A stretch of DNA of 64,000 nt from Nocardia asteroides (GTDB taxonomy: Bacteria > Actinomycetota > Actinomycetes > Mycobacteriales > Mycobacteriaceae), in assembly GCA_019930625.1 (NCBI GenBank), contig CP082844.1, forward strand, positions 5,704,001 through 5,768,000, given 5' to 3'. The position numbers were made by a program, and so were the translations under genes. Below are positions 54,937-63,952 of this stretch, one piece after another (position 1 is the stretch's first letter; each line of letters opens with the position of its first letter). A model generated the notes under the pieces. The model had not been told where the DNA came from and did not search any database. It worked only from the letters and a program-made list of their open reading frames with translations.

Positions 54937-56031
54937 CTATGTCTGATCTGCGTATTCTGCGAGATTGGTCTCGAACCCGGTCTGCGTTCCGAGTGCGAGA
55001 ACTTCGCCGTTCTCTATGTCCTCCTGCCAGACGAGTGAGCCCGTCGAGGTGTGCAACGGGTGGTCCTGCACCGTGAGGATGCGTGCACCTTCGCCGCTGA
55101 TGGTGTGAGCGTGGGCTGCCCATCCGGGGGCCGACAGCATGAGATCGCCAGCGGTCCAGTCGAAACGTTGACCTTCGACGATGCTGTACCCGCTGCCGGC
55201 GAAGTGATAGTTGATTGCCGAACTCATGTGCCGGTGGGTTCCGCCGGCGAAATCGCCACCGATTGCGGTGATCGTCGCAAAGAACGAGGAAGTGGTGCCG
55301 TTGAGCCGCCCGGTCGAGGGATTGTACAGGCAGTACAAGGGTCGGCCGGTGTATCCGGTCTTGAGACCGAGCACGCCACTGAGATGCTTACTTACGTCGG
55401 CCCAGGCGAACAGCAGTGGTGCATCGGTGACCGGATCCGGGTCGATGATGTGTTCGTAGGGCAATAGTTGGCTGCCGTCGTCGCCCAATTCGATCGCGGG
55501 CGCAAGATCTTTCGCACGGCGCTTGTCCGACGTTGGTGCGGCATCCGGGCGCTCGACCCTCGATCCGAGGTCTTCATAGAAGGCCGAAATAGACTCCAGC
55601 AGTGCTGCATTGGTGTATCGAAGATATCGAAACGGGGTGGAGCCGTTGTTGGACAGCGTTTCCATCGCCATCGATGGTTTTGTCCATACGTCTTGCTGGA
55701 CGACGCGCATCGTGCGGTTTCCGATGTCGATAGTGCCGGCACCGGCGATGCACATCGACAGACCGGTGGTGTTGGCACGGACTGGCGTTGTGGATTCGCC
55801 AGGCAAGAGTGTACCGAGGCTGACCTGTGTTGCAGGCGCCAGTCCACGCACTCCTTGAGGGGCCTGGGGATGCACGATCAGCATTTCTCGCCGACCTCGG
55901 TCGTCGGGATTTCCCGCCTCCAACGCACTGAAAGCGGCATCGATGTCAGCGGCGCTGATCATCAGGGGCGACCACGGCTCGCGCTGGTAGCGCGGTTCGT
56001 GCCGGCTGTCGAGTAGTTGCGCGGCGGTCAT
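54937..56031 (-). CDS. Cupin dioxygenase-like protein (gentisate/hydroxynaphthoate dioxygenase family)
   Basis: A 364-residue bicupin. The N-terminal part has SLGTLLPGESTTPVRANTTG then LSMCIAGAGTIDIGNRTM and the C-terminal cupin has GGTHRHMSSAINYHFAGSGY then VEGQRFDWTAGDLMLSAPGW followed by AAHAH, giving a possible HxH...H iron site. This layout is that of gentisate 1,2-dioxygenase and related ring-cleaving enzymes. The ATG at 56031 follows AGGAGATGAA and overlaps the stop of the upstream MFS gene, so it is the last gene of the leftward operon. The actual substrate is unknown. Confidence 0.75.
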   Translation of the reverse strand: MTAAQLLDSRHEPRYQREPWSPLMISAADIDAAFSALEAGNPDDRGRREMLIVHPQAPQGVRGLAPATQVSLGTLLPGESTTPVRANTTGLSMCIAGAGTIDIGNRTMRVVQQDVWTKPSMAMETLSNNGSTPFRYLRYTNAALLESISAFYEDLGSRVERPDAAPTSDKRRAKDLAPAIELGDDGSQLLPYEHIIDPDPVTDAPLLFAWADVSKHLSGVLGLKTGYTGRPLYCLYNPSTGRLNGTTSSFFATITAIGGDFAGGTHRHMSSAINYHFAGSGYSIVEGQRFDWTAGDLMLSAPGWAAHAHTISGEGARILTVQDHPLHTSTGSLVWQEDIENGEVLALGTQTGFETNLAEYADQT

Positions 56032-56844
56032 TTCATCTCCTGATTCGGTTCGGGTTCGTTGGATGATTTGGCGAGTAGTGATGTCCCTGCCGTCTCTGGA
56101 GTGAATCGCATGATTGCGGCACCCAGGAGCGCGGCGAGAGCCAGGTAGCAAGTGAATACGTTGGCAAGATCGTGTCGGGCAGTCCACTGGAGTAGGTAAG
56201 GCGCGGTTCCGCCGAACGCGACGGCAGATAGCGAATAAGGAATCGCAATGCCCGCTGCGCGGACCTCCGTGGGAAACAATTCGGCGAGAACTGCGGGAAG
56301 AATCGCTGCGACGGCCGCAAACAGGATGAGTGCGATCGTCATTGCAATACCGAACTGCCAAGCGCCCTGGCTTGCGAGTCGGTTCAACGGAAAAGCGGTG
56401 ACTGCTACGCCGAACCCGTAGATGTAGAAACTCCACCGTCGGCCGTATCGGTCGGATAGCGCACCGAATAGCGGCAACGTCGCGGTGCTGATCGCCAGGG
56501 CGGCAACTCCGGCCCAGAGCGCCGACGATGGTGCAACATCGGCTATCGAGATCGCCCAGGTCGGACCACTGACTGCCCATGCGTAGAACATCCCCGTTAC
56601 TGCGGCCATGATCCCGAACACGGGCGCCAGCCGCTCTGTGGGCCCACGTTGCATCCTTCGAATCAAAGAACTGTTTCGCAAAGAATGGTGCGAAGACTGC
56701 ATAGCAGGTCCAGTCGAACACCTCCAGTCCGTCGCCGAGGGAGACGCCGATGAGGCTGCGGAACTGTTGGCGACCGGTGGCGGACTCTGATATCTCAGGA
56801 ATGGCAACGGTGAGGCTGTTGTGGTCGTCGGGTGGGGCGGTCAT
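56028..56844 (-). pseudogene. MFS metabolite transporter with an internal deletion
   Basis: The N-terminus (ATG 56844) encodes RSLIGVSLGDGLEVFDWTCY then AVFAPFFAKQFFDSKDATW, the first helix of an MHS-type aromatic-acid/metabolite symporter. After ATWAHRA the frame is lost, and the protein resumes in another frame with LAPVFGIMAAVTGMFYAWAV, ALSDRYGRRWSFYIYGFGVA and AELFPTEVRAAGIAIPYSLS to a stop at 56028. About five helices in the middle are missing. Its start overlaps the reductase stop (ATGA) and its stop overlaps the dioxygenase start, so it was fully embedded in the operon. Confidence 0.7.
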
Positions 56845-58058
56845 CTTCGGCCTCGCCGATTACTTCTCTTGGTGCGGATCTGCTCATCCGGCTCGGTGCA
56901 GTCGATAAGCTGCTTGCGGATCTTTGCGAGCGCAGATTGGGCATTGAATCCGGTTGCGCCGACGAGGACTCCGTTGCGCGAGTAGGTGAACAGGCGCCCC
57001 GTGTCCAAGAGCTTGGTCGAATGAACATCGACCGCGGCAAGATTCGGGTCGCCTACGTGCTGTATTCGTGTCTCGTACTGGTCCGACCAGACAAACGGCA
57101 CTGATGTCGCGTAGCAGGGCGCGGTGAGCTGAGAGGCGTTGCGGGCAGCAACGACCGCGTGCTCACGAGCGTTTGTCCAGTGCTCGAGGCGCATCATCTG
57201 GCCGTAGCGGGGATTGAGCCACCGGGCTGCGTCGCCGATTGCAAAGACATTGGTCATTCCCTCGACTCGCAGGTCAGGGCCGCAAACGAAGCCGTTGTCG
57301 ATCGGGACCGCGGAACTTGCCGCCCAGCCGGTATTCGGTTCGGTACCGATCCCGACGACGACGACGTCTGCGACGAGAGTGGTCTCGTCGTCGAGCTCGA
57401 TCAGGACCGTGTTCTGGATCGAGTCGTGCGAGGCGCTGCGAACAGCGGTGCCGCACCGAACGGTCACGCCGTTGTCCTCGTGGAGTTCGGTGAGTGCTTC
57501 CGAGACCGGCTCGGGCATGACTCGCATTGCGAGACGAGGGGCGGCTTCGATGATGGTGACTTCGTGTCCGCCCTTGCGTGCGCTCGCAGCAACTTCACAA
57601 CCGATGAATCCGCCGCCGATGATCACCACGCGAGACCTCCGCTGCAGCGCTCGGCGGAGTGAGATGGCGTCGGCCAGAGTCCTCAGATAGTGGACTCCGG
57701 GTATCGCCTCGAGCTGAGCTAGTCGGCGCGGCGTCGAGCCGGTCGCGAGGATTGCGCTGTCGTACTCGATGGTGCTGCCGTCATGGAGTCCGAGGGTAGA
57801 GGTGTGGGAGTTCAAGCCGACCGCAAATGTTGCACGTCTGTGGTCGATCTCGGATCCGAGGTGATCCGGGAGTAGGACGGAGGGGAGAGTCGGCTGAGTC
57901 AGCACCGCTTTGGACAGCGGTGGCTTGTCGTATGGATCCTCGTCCTCCCCGTCGACGACAACTATTCGACGGCCGGGATCGATGCGTCGGATCGTGGTGG
58001 CGGCTCGAATCCCGGCGATCGATGCGCCGACGATAACCGTGGTCGTGCGGTTGACCAT
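56841..58058 (-). CDS. Ferredoxin-NAD(P) reductase (FAD-dependent oxidoreductase)
   Basis: A 405-residue FAD/NAD(P)-binding oxidoreductase of the rhodocoxin/putidaredoxin reductase type. It has two dinucleotide motifs, VIVGASIAGIRAATTIRRID near the N-terminus and VVIIGGGFIGCEVAASARKG in the middle, plus DPYDKPPLSKAVL and VFAIGDAARW. The ATG at 58058 is chosen because it starts the family region; it lies two bases after the ferredoxin stop. It passes electrons from NAD(P)H through the ferredoxin to the P450 encoded just upstream. Confidence 0.88.
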   Translation of the reverse strand: MVNRTTTVIVGASIAGIRAATTIRRIDPGRRIVVVDGEDEDPYDKPPLSKAVLTQPTLPSVLLPDHLGSEIDHRRATFAVGLNSHTSTLGLHDGSTIEYDSAILATGSTPRRLAQLEAIPGVHYLRTLADAISLRRALQRRSRVVIIGGGFIGCEVAASARKGGHEVTIIEAAPRLAMRVMPEPVSEALTELHEDNGVTVRCGTAVRSASHDSIQNTVLIELDDETTLVADVVVVGIGTEPNTGWAASSAVPIDNGFVCGPDLRVEGMTNVFAIGDAARWLNPRYGQMMRLEHWTNAREHAVVAARNASQLTAPCYATSVPFVWSDQYETRIQHVGDPNLAAVDVHSTKLLDTGRLFTYSRNGVLVGATGFNAQSALAKIRKQLIDCTEPDEQIRTKRSNRRGRR

Positions 58059-58060
58059 AG

Positions 58061-58264
58061 TCAGGACTCCGACACGAGAATTGCTCGGACCGGGCAATCG
58101 GCTTCCGCTTCGAACAGGCTGTCGCGGTCGCCTTCGGCTGGACGGCCGGGCTGAGTGAAAGCGATATTGGTCTCGGGGTCGAGGTCGAAGACTTCTGGCG
58201 CTGCGACGAGGCAGTTGCCATAGCCGTTGCAGACGGCGGCGTCGATATGGGCGTGGATGGCCAT
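58061..58264 (-). CDS. [3Fe-4S]-type ferredoxin for the P450
   Basis: A 67-residue ferredoxin with C12 and C18 in VCNGYGNCLVAAPEVFDLD and C57 in EADCPVRAILV. The three-cysteine arrangement with Y in place of the middle Cys is that of [3Fe-4S] ferredoxins serving actinobacterial P450s. AGGAG lies nine bases upstream of the ATG at 58264. It is five bases from the P450 stop and two bases from the reductase start, so P450, ferredoxin and reductase form a complete electron-transfer operon. Confidence 0.92.
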   Translation of the reverse strand: MAIHAHIDAAVCNGYGNCLVAAPEVFDLDPETNIAFTQPGRPAEGDRDSLFEAEADCPVRAILVSES

Positions 58265-58269
58265 GAGGA

Positions 58270-59535
58270 TCAGCTCCTGTACGAGGGGGGAAGGAAGCCG
58301 AGCGGCAGACTGCGCAGCCCGAAATGGGTGCCTGCTTCCAAGGCTGTGAATGTGGGGTCGCCCGTCAAGGTGATCGTGGGATATCGGCACATGGTCTCGA
58401 GGAGGATCCGGAGTTCGGCCCGCGCGATGGCAGACCCGACACATTGGTGGATGCCCCACCCGAAGCTCAGATGTCCACGGGCGGACCGGTCTATGTCGAA
58501 GCTCGTAGGGTCGTCGAACTGTCGGGCATCCCGGTTGGCCGCTGCGTTGACCAGCAGCACCCACTCGCCTGCGGGTATTCGGGTACTTCCGATCTCGACA
58601 GGCCGAGTGGTTCTGCGCGCGAACATTTGTGCCGGCGTGCGCAGCCGAAGCATCTCCTCGACGTATTTCGGGGCTAGTCCCGGATCGGCCCGCAGACGCT
58701 GCTGTAGGGGCACGTTCGAGGCCAAGAGGTACAGAAGTGTGCTTACCGAGTTGAGAGTTGTCTCGTGTCCGGCGACCGCGAGAGTCAACAACACGGAATG
58801 TATCTCGTCGACGCTGATCGGGCGATCTTCTACATGCGCGTCGAGTAGCCAGGTGAGGTAGTCATCGGGTCTACGATCGCGGTGGTCTGCGATGTCGAGG
58901 TCGATCGCTTCGATCAACGCGGTACGACCGCGCAACTGGGACTCCGCAGTTCCATCGCGCCACAGATTCTCGGTCAGCTCGCGAAAACGCGCAACAGTCG
59001 ACGGCGCGAAACCAACCACCTTGGTCAGAACGTGCAGCGGAATCGGCAGGGCGACGTTTGCTACAGCATCGCCCCCACCCGCACGAAAGTACTCATCGAA
59101 GACGTCGCCGATCATCGCTGTGAGCCACGGCTGCAACCCGCGGACGGTCTCAGGAGTCAGGGCCTGTGTCAACAGTGGTCGGTACAGGGTGTGCAGGGGC
59201 GGGTCGTAGTCGATCGGAATCGATAGCATCCCGTCAACCATCGGAATCCTGTGCCCCGATGCCGAGGAAAAGGTTCGGTGATCCCGCAGGGCGCGTTTGA
59301 CATCTGCGAAATGACTGATGATCCAAAAGCCCCCGTGGAGCGGCGAATATCTCACGCTGTCGTCAGCGAGCATCTCGTCATAGGCGTCCCACAAGTTTGT
59401 TTCACTCCAGCGCGGGGAGAGGTGATCGAAATTCCCAGCCGGCCCCTTCTCGGTGATGGGTATCGCGCGTTCGCGTTCCGAGGTACCCGACATCGGGCAC
59501 TGCGCTGCCCGATCTTCTCGACCGAAATCGGACAT
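58270..59535 (-). CDS. Cytochrome P450
   Basis: A 421-residue bacterial P450. It has the I-helix AVAGHETTLNSV with the catalytic Thr, the ExxR motif in VEEMLRLRTPA and the haem-binding FGWGIHQCVGSAIARAEL with the ligand Cys near residue 365. The ATG at 59535 follows GGAAGGGGACGACG; upstream codons would add 32 residues without homology. It hydroxylates or oxidatively cleaves an organic substrate with electrons from the adjacent ferredoxin and reductase. The linked LLM monooxygenase, dioxygenase-like cupin and lyases suggest a catabolic pathway, but the substrate is not evident. Confidence 0.93.
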   Translation of the reverse strand: MSDFGREDRAAQCPMSGTSERERAIPITEKGPAGNFDHLSPRWSETNLWDAYDEMLADDSVRYSPLHGGFWIISHFADVKRALRDHRTFSSASGHRIPMVDGMLSIPIDYDPPLHTLYRPLLTQALTPETVRGLQPWLTAMIGDVFDEYFRAGGGDAVANVALPIPLHVLTKVVGFAPSTVARFRELTENLWRDGTAESQLRGRTALIEAIDLDIADHRDRRPDDYLTWLLDAHVEDRPISVDEIHSVLLTLAVAGHETTLNSVSTLLYLLASNVPLQQRLRADPGLAPKYVEEMLRLRTPAQMFARRTTRPVEIGSTRIPAGEWVLLVNAAANRDARQFDDPTSFDIDRSARGHLSFGWGIHQCVGSAIARAELRILLETMCRYPTITLTGDPTFTALEAGTHFGLRSLPLGFLPPSYRS

Positions 59536-59792
59536 CGTCGTCCCCTTCCTGACTACTTGGAATCCGGTGTTCCAGGTCACAGTAGGAGGGCATGGGTTAT
59601 CACACAATTGCGAGAGTTCTGATGATCCCATAACCAGGTGCTTATGTGGGGGTCCTGATCTATGGATTAGGAATCTTCTTATGGGTTTATCACTTAACTC
59701 GTAATTGCCTTATAGGGAGGAATAGATATTGTGATGGTGATCACTAGATATCCGGTGGGGTAGCCACCACGCAGCGCTCCGAGAGGACCACC
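59536..59792. promoter_or_regulatory. Divergent promoter region between P450 operon and LLM gene
   Basis: An AT-richer stretch with repeated elements: ATGGGTTATCAC (59592-59603) and ATGGGTTTATCAC (59681-59693) are near-identical direct repeats 89 bases apart. GTGATGGTGATCAC (59731-59744) is a palindrome with GTGAT/ATCAC arms. These are plausible operators for the LysR regulator encoded at 60954-61862 or another regulator. Confidence 0.5.
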
Positions 59793-60938
59793 ATGAAGCC
59801 GAGAGCCGAAGACCCGTCGAAACTGAGTCTCGGATACTTCTTCCCGAGCGGGAAGACCAACTTCCTGTACTCGGACGAGGCAGCTCGCCGGGCACCGGCT
59901 ATGACCAAAGCCAACTTGGTCGAACTCGGCAGGGCTGCCGAGCAAGTCGGGTTCGATTCGTTGTTCATTGCTGACAACTGGTCCGGCCACCAACGGGCAG
60001 CGGAGGAGTTCGGGCACCAGTCACCCGCCTACCATGCGCCGCTGCTTGCCATGGCGTTGCTGGCGACGACCGAGCACATCGGCGTCATCTCCACCTTCCA
60101 CACCACTCACCACAAGCCCGCCCACGTCGCACGAATGGGTGCGACGCTGGACGCGTTCAGCGAGGGTCGCTGGGGGTGGAACGTGGTGACCGGGTTCAGT
60201 GCCGACGAAGCCGCGCTGTTCGGAGAAGAGTTCGTCGAGCACGATCAGCGCTATGTGATGGCCGCGGAGTTCGTCGAGATCGTGCTGAGGTTGTGGACCG
60301 AACAAGAACCCATCGACGTCGATGGTGACTACTACCGGGTGACCGGACGGATCAAGGCGCCGCGCCCGGCGCAACAGCCCCATCCGCTCCTGGTCAGCGC
60401 GGGGGCATCACCGGCGGGCGCCGAATTCGCTGCGAGCTTCTGCGATCAGTTGGTGACACTGGCCAACACGGAGGAGTTGGTACGTGAGGTCGACAGCCGC
60501 CTGGCGGCGCTGACCGAGAAGACACAGCGTGTGGTCGGAACCTGTCCGTTCTCGATGGCAATCGTGCGCGACGGCGACGGCGAAGCCGAGGCCGAATATG
60601 CGCGGTTGCTGAAATCGCTGAACGTGGACGCGACCAAGGAGATCGCCGCCGACGTGCTCGGCTCGATCGAATCATCGCGTTCGATGTACGCCAAGATGGG
60701 TGAGGACGAGGCCACTCGCGCGTTCGGGGGCGCTGGGTCGGTGCTGCAGTTGATCGGCACGCCCGAGCAGGTGGCCGAGAAGATCATCTCGCTGAAGCGC
60801 AACACGGCGACTACGAACCTGCTCATCAACTTTCCTCTGTGGAGTCCGCAGGAACTGGCCTCCTTCGCCCCCGTGCTCGAGCACCTGCGGGAGGCCGGAA
60901 TCTGGTCGCCTCCGCAGGATCGCAAATGGTCGTGGTGA
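59793..60938 (+). CDS. LLM-class flavin-dependent monooxygenase
   Basis: A 381-residue luciferase-like monooxygenase. LSLGYFFPSGKTNFLYSDEA starts it, followed by VELGRAAEQVGFDSLFIADN, then ISTFHTTHHKPAHVARMGAT and EGRWGWNVVTGFSADEAALF, the pattern of the RutA/SsuD/NtaA-type group (G.. G.FD...., L..TT.H.P...A+....LD..S.GR.G.N.VTG). The ATG at 59793 has GAGAGGA upstream. It oxidises a small organic compound with reduced FMN and O2; it therefore needs a flavin reductase, and none is found within the window. It is divergent from the P450 operon. Confidence 0.9.
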   Translation: MKPRAEDPSKLSLGYFFPSGKTNFLYSDEAARRAPAMTKANLVELGRAAEQVGFDSLFIADNWSGHQRAAEEFGHQSPAYHAPLLAMALLATTEHIGVISTFHTTHHKPAHVARMGATLDAFSEGRWGWNVVTGFSADEAALFGEEFVEHDQRYVMAAEFVEIVLRLWTEQEPIDVDGDYYRVTGRIKAPRPAQQPHPLLVSAGASPAGAEFAASFCDQLVTLANTEELVREVDSRLAALTEKTQRVVGTCPFSMAIVRDGDGEAEAEYARLLKSLNVDATKEIAADVLGSIESSRSMYAKMGEDEATRAFGGAGSVLQLIGTPEQVAEKIISLKRNTATTNLLINFPLWSPQELASFAPVLEHLREAGIWSPPQDRKWSW

Positions 60939-60953
60939 TCGAGAGGCGTGGAG

Positions 60954-61862
60954 TCAATCCTGCCGCAGGGCGGCGCGAATCTCCTCGACTGCTGCCTGCT
61001 GGAGTGGCGAGAAGTACTTGTCACGTCGCCGTAGCATCGCGATTCGCTCGCTGAGATCGAGTCCGGGGACAGTCAACTCCCGCAGACGCCCGGCTGCGAT
61101 GTCAGCGCTCACGACGTAGCGAGGGGCGAAGACCGCCCAACCATTCTCCGCCGCCGCCTGTTTCATCGGCTCGGCATGGCCGAAACGAATGATGAAGTTC
61201 GGTTCGATATCGCTGTGCCGCGCGAGTTGTTCCATCAGACTTCGCTGGTAGATCACCTCGCGCGGGGCTCCAACGAAGGGTAGCCGAATCGCCTCCTCCA
61301 CGGTCAGCGTGTCCGACCGAGTCTCCAGGCTCGGCCCGGCGCACAGAATGATCGCCTCGGTACGAATGACCTCGGCGGAAATGGTGTCGGGGAGGTGTCG
61401 TTGATCCCAGCTCACGACTCCGAAGTCGGCTTCTCCTGTTTCCACGGCGCGCAACGCGTCGTTGGGCTGCGAACTGGACAACGTGATATCGGCGCCCGGG
61501 CGGCTGCGCTGAAACCGTGACAGGATCGAAGGCAGCAAGTAGCTGCCGACGGCCATGCTCGAAGCAATCGCGGCGGCCCCTCCCCGGCCGGAGGCGAGCT
61601 CTTCTACATCCCGCTTGACCTGTGCGGCCGAGGCCAGCATCTCTTTCGCCCAGAGGTTCGCGCGCTCCCCGGCCTCGGTCAACACCAGGTTGTTGCCTCG
61701 GCGGACGAACAGCTTCGCGCCCAGCCAGGATTCCAGCGCGCGCAGCTGCCCGGAGACGGCCGGCTGAGCGACCATGAGCGCCTCGGCCGCACGAGTGACG
61801 GTGCCTTCCTCGACAACGAGTCGAAATACTTCGAGTCGCTTGAGCGACAACTGCGCTTCCAT
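60954..61862 (-). CDS. LysR-family transcriptional regulator of the catabolic cluster
   Basis: A 302-residue LysR protein: LSLKRLEVFRLVVEEGTVTR then AAEALMVAQPAVSGQLRALE for the HTH and MAVGSYLLPSILSRFQRSRP opening the effector domain. It sits in reverse orientation between the LLM gene and the cyclodeaminase gene. Its own promoter (61863-62090) contains an ATAT-N7-ATAT dyad, a typical LysR site. It most likely activates the two rightward transcripts and perhaps the P450 operon when the pathway substrate is present. Confidence 0.92.
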   Translation of the reverse strand: MEAQLSLKRLEVFRLVVEEGTVTRAAEALMVAQPAVSGQLRALESWLGAKLFVRRGNNLVLTEAGERANLWAKEMLASAAQVKRDVEELASGRGGAAAIASSMAVGSYLLPSILSRFQRSRPGADITLSSSQPNDALRAVETGEADFGVVSWDQRHLPDTISAEVIRTEAIILCAGPSLETRSDTLTVEEAIRLPFVGAPREVIYQRSLMEQLARHSDIEPNFIIRFGHAEPMKQAAAENGWAVFAPRYVVSADIAAGRLRELTVPGLDLSERIAMLRRRDKYFSPLQQAAVEEIRAALRQD

Positions 61863-61906
61863 ACGAGCTCCTATAAGAATCTACTAATGACTATATAGAA
61901 CTGTTG

Positions 61907-61921
61907 ATATTTGCTTTATAT
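61907..61921. promoter_or_regulatory. LysR-type dyad
   Basis: ATATTTGCTTTATAT is a 15-base dyad (ATAT-N7-ATAT) in an AT-rich stretch 45 bases upstream of the LysR start and 170 bases before the cyclodeaminase start. The form T-N11-A is the general LysR binding pattern. By eye. Confidence 0.45.
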
Positions 61922-62090
61922 CACGTGTCCCCTACTGTTAAGTGCATCACAGACGTTGTGGTAGTCGATGCCACCCCGGCTTGCGGGACCAAGAGGCCCG
62001 CTGCTCACGGCGCGAAACCCCGGAGCCACATTGCGCGCGTTGGGCACCACTGTGTCCGCGTCTGGACGAATACAACCGGCAAGGAATCCG

Positions 62091-63026
62091 ATGGACATCC
62101 CGTGGATCACGGATAGGCAAGTACAAGAAGTGATCTCGCTGACCGATGCGATCGAGGCGGTAGCTCGATCGATCGTTCGCGAGACCAAAGGCAATGCCGG
62201 CGATATCGCCAAGACCATGACAACCTGGGGTCCTGCCAGCAGTGCCCACGCGCTCGGTGCCTACGACGGTGGTGCAGATCTCGTGGCCTTCAAGACCTGG
62301 GTCAACACCCCGGCCGGGGCAAGCGCGCTGATGACACTGTTCGACATGTCCGCCGGTCGTGCGAGGGCGGTGCTCGAAGCGGGCGCGCTGGGTGCATTGC
62401 GCACCGCAGCGGTGACCGGATTGGCCACTCGCTTGATGAGTGACCCCTCGGCCTCGGAACTGGCACTGATCGGCAGCGGCCGACAGGCGCTCCGTCAGGT
62501 CGAGGCAATCTGCGCGGTCAGGCCGATCCGTCGCGTTCGGGTGTGGAGCCGCTCCGAGGACCGGCGAATCGGATTCGCAGCCGCGGTGCGTGACACCCTC
62601 GGCATCGATGCGACAGCGACCGCGACACTCGCCGAAGCGGTCGACTCCGCGCCGATCGTCACACTGATCACGCGCGCTATCGAACCCTTCTTGTCACGTG
62701 GCTTGCTGGCCACGGGAACCCACCTCAACGCTGTCGGTGCGATCTTGCCCAACAACGCTGAATTCGACCCCGCGCTGCTGGAGGAGTCCGACCTCACCGT
62801 CGTAGACAACTTCGTCAACGCTCAGCGCGCATCGCGGGAACTGAACGAGTACTACGGCGTCGACTGGAGCGCGGTGAGCACCCTCGGCGACCTCCTCACC
62901 GAGAAAGCCCACCGCCCCTCACAACCTCGACTGACGGTCTTCAAAGGACTCGGGATGGGGCTGGCCGACCTCGCCGTCGCTGCGACGGCACTCGAAGCCA
63001 TCACTGGACAAGGAGCACCGGCGTGA
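62091..63026 (+). CDS. Ornithine cyclodeaminase/mu-crystallin family protein
   Basis: A 311-residue NAD(P)-dependent enzyme of the ornithine cyclodeaminase/mu-crystallin family. It has VARSIVRETKGNAGDIAKTM, FKTWVNTPAGASALMTLFDM, LGALRTAAVTGLATRLMSDP and ELALIGSGRQALRQVEAICA with the Rossmann GxGxQ. The ATG at 62091 follows AAGGAATCCG. In catabolic clusters these enzymes reduce or deaminate imines and amino acids (delta1-pyrroline-type chemistry). Its stop overlaps the next gene start by four bases (GTGA). Confidence 0.88.
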   Translation: MDIPWITDRQVQEVISLTDAIEAVARSIVRETKGNAGDIAKTMTTWGPASSAHALGAYDGGADLVAFKTWVNTPAGASALMTLFDMSAGRARAVLEAGALGALRTAAVTGLATRLMSDPSASELALIGSGRQALRQVEAICAVRPIRRVRVWSRSEDRRIGFAAAVRDTLGIDATATATLAEAVDSAPIVTLITRAIEPFLSRGLLATGTHLNAVGAILPNNAEFDPALLEESDLTVVDNFVNAQRASRELNEYYGVDWSAVSTLGDLLTEKAHRPSQPRLTVFKGLGMGLADLAVAATALEAITGQGAPA

Positions 63027-63952
63027 GATTTCGTACCAGCACCGCATTGATCACCGGGTCGATCGCACCGCTGATCACCCCATTCACCGACAGCGGCGAC
63101 TTGGACATCGAAAGTCTTCGGCGACTCGTTGAATGGCAGATCGACGCCGGGTCGCACGGTATCTCGATCGGCGGCTCCACCGGAGAGCCGAGCGCGCAGA
63201 CCATCGCCGAACGGATCGAAGCGATCCTCGCCGTTGCCGATCAGGTCAACGACAGGGTGCCGTTCATCGCGGGAACCGGCTCGGCCAAGCTCGATGAGAC
63301 CATCGAGCTCACCAACGCCGCCCACCTCGCCGGCGCCGATGCTGTCCTGATCATCACCCCGTACTACGCACGACCCACCCAAGAGGCGTTGTACCGCTGG
63401 TACGCCGCGATCGCGCAGGAATTCCCGGATCTGCCGATCATCCTCTACAACGTTCCCTCGAGAACTGCGGTCGAACTCGACCCCACGACAGTCGCACGTC
63501 TGTACCGCGACTTCGACAACATCATCGGAATCAAGGAAACCACCAAGGATTTCGAGCATTTCTCGCGGGTGATCCACGAAGCCGGAGAAGACATCGGGGT
63601 CTGGTCGGGCATCGAACTGCTCTGCCTGCCACTGTTGGCACTCGGCGGCGTCGGCTTCGTCAGCGCGGTAAGCAACATCGCGCCACACACCGTCGCACGA
63701 ATGTATGAGCTGTGGATCGCCGGTGACCACGACGCCGCCCGACGATTGCACTACGCCTTGCATCCACTGGTCGATCTGCTGTTCGTGGAAACCAACCCCG
63801 CCCCGGCGAAGTGGGTGCTCCACCAGCAAGGACGTATCGCTTCGCCACACGTGCGCACACCGCTGATCACCCCGACGGCTGCGGGGATCGAGCAGATCGA
63901 AGCGCTGCTGGACCGCGCGTCGGTCATCGTGAACGAAGAGAAGGCATTCTGA
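63023..63952 (+). CDS. Dihydrodipicolinate synthase (DapA) family lyase/aldolase
   Basis: A 309-residue class I aldolase of the DapA/NanA family. It has GSIAPLITPFTDSGDLDIES, GGSTGEPSAQT (the GxTGE pyruvate-binding motif), the catalytic Tyr of LYNVPSRTAVEL (Y142) and Schiff-base Lys of GIKETTKDFEH (K171). It starts with GTG at 63023 after AAGGAGCACCGGC, coupled to the cyclodeaminase gene. It probably cleaves or forms a pyruvate-derived C-C bond (or acts as a hydrolyase) in the pathway started by the monooxygenases. It is coupled to the next gene with TGATG. Confidence 0.9.
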   Translation: MRFRTSTALITGSIAPLITPFTDSGDLDIESLRRLVEWQIDAGSHGISIGGSTGEPSAQTIAERIEAILAVADQVNDRVPFIAGTGSAKLDETIELTNAAHLAGADAVLIITPYYARPTQEALYRWYAAIAQEFPDLPIILYNVPSRTAVELDPTTVARLYRDFDNIIGIKETTKDFEHFSRVIHEAGEDIGVWSGIELLCLPLLALGGVGFVSAVSNIAPHTVARMYELWIAGDHDAARRLHYALHPLVDLLFVETNPAPAKWVLHQQGRIASPHVRTPLITPTAAGIEQIEALLDRASVIVNEEKAF

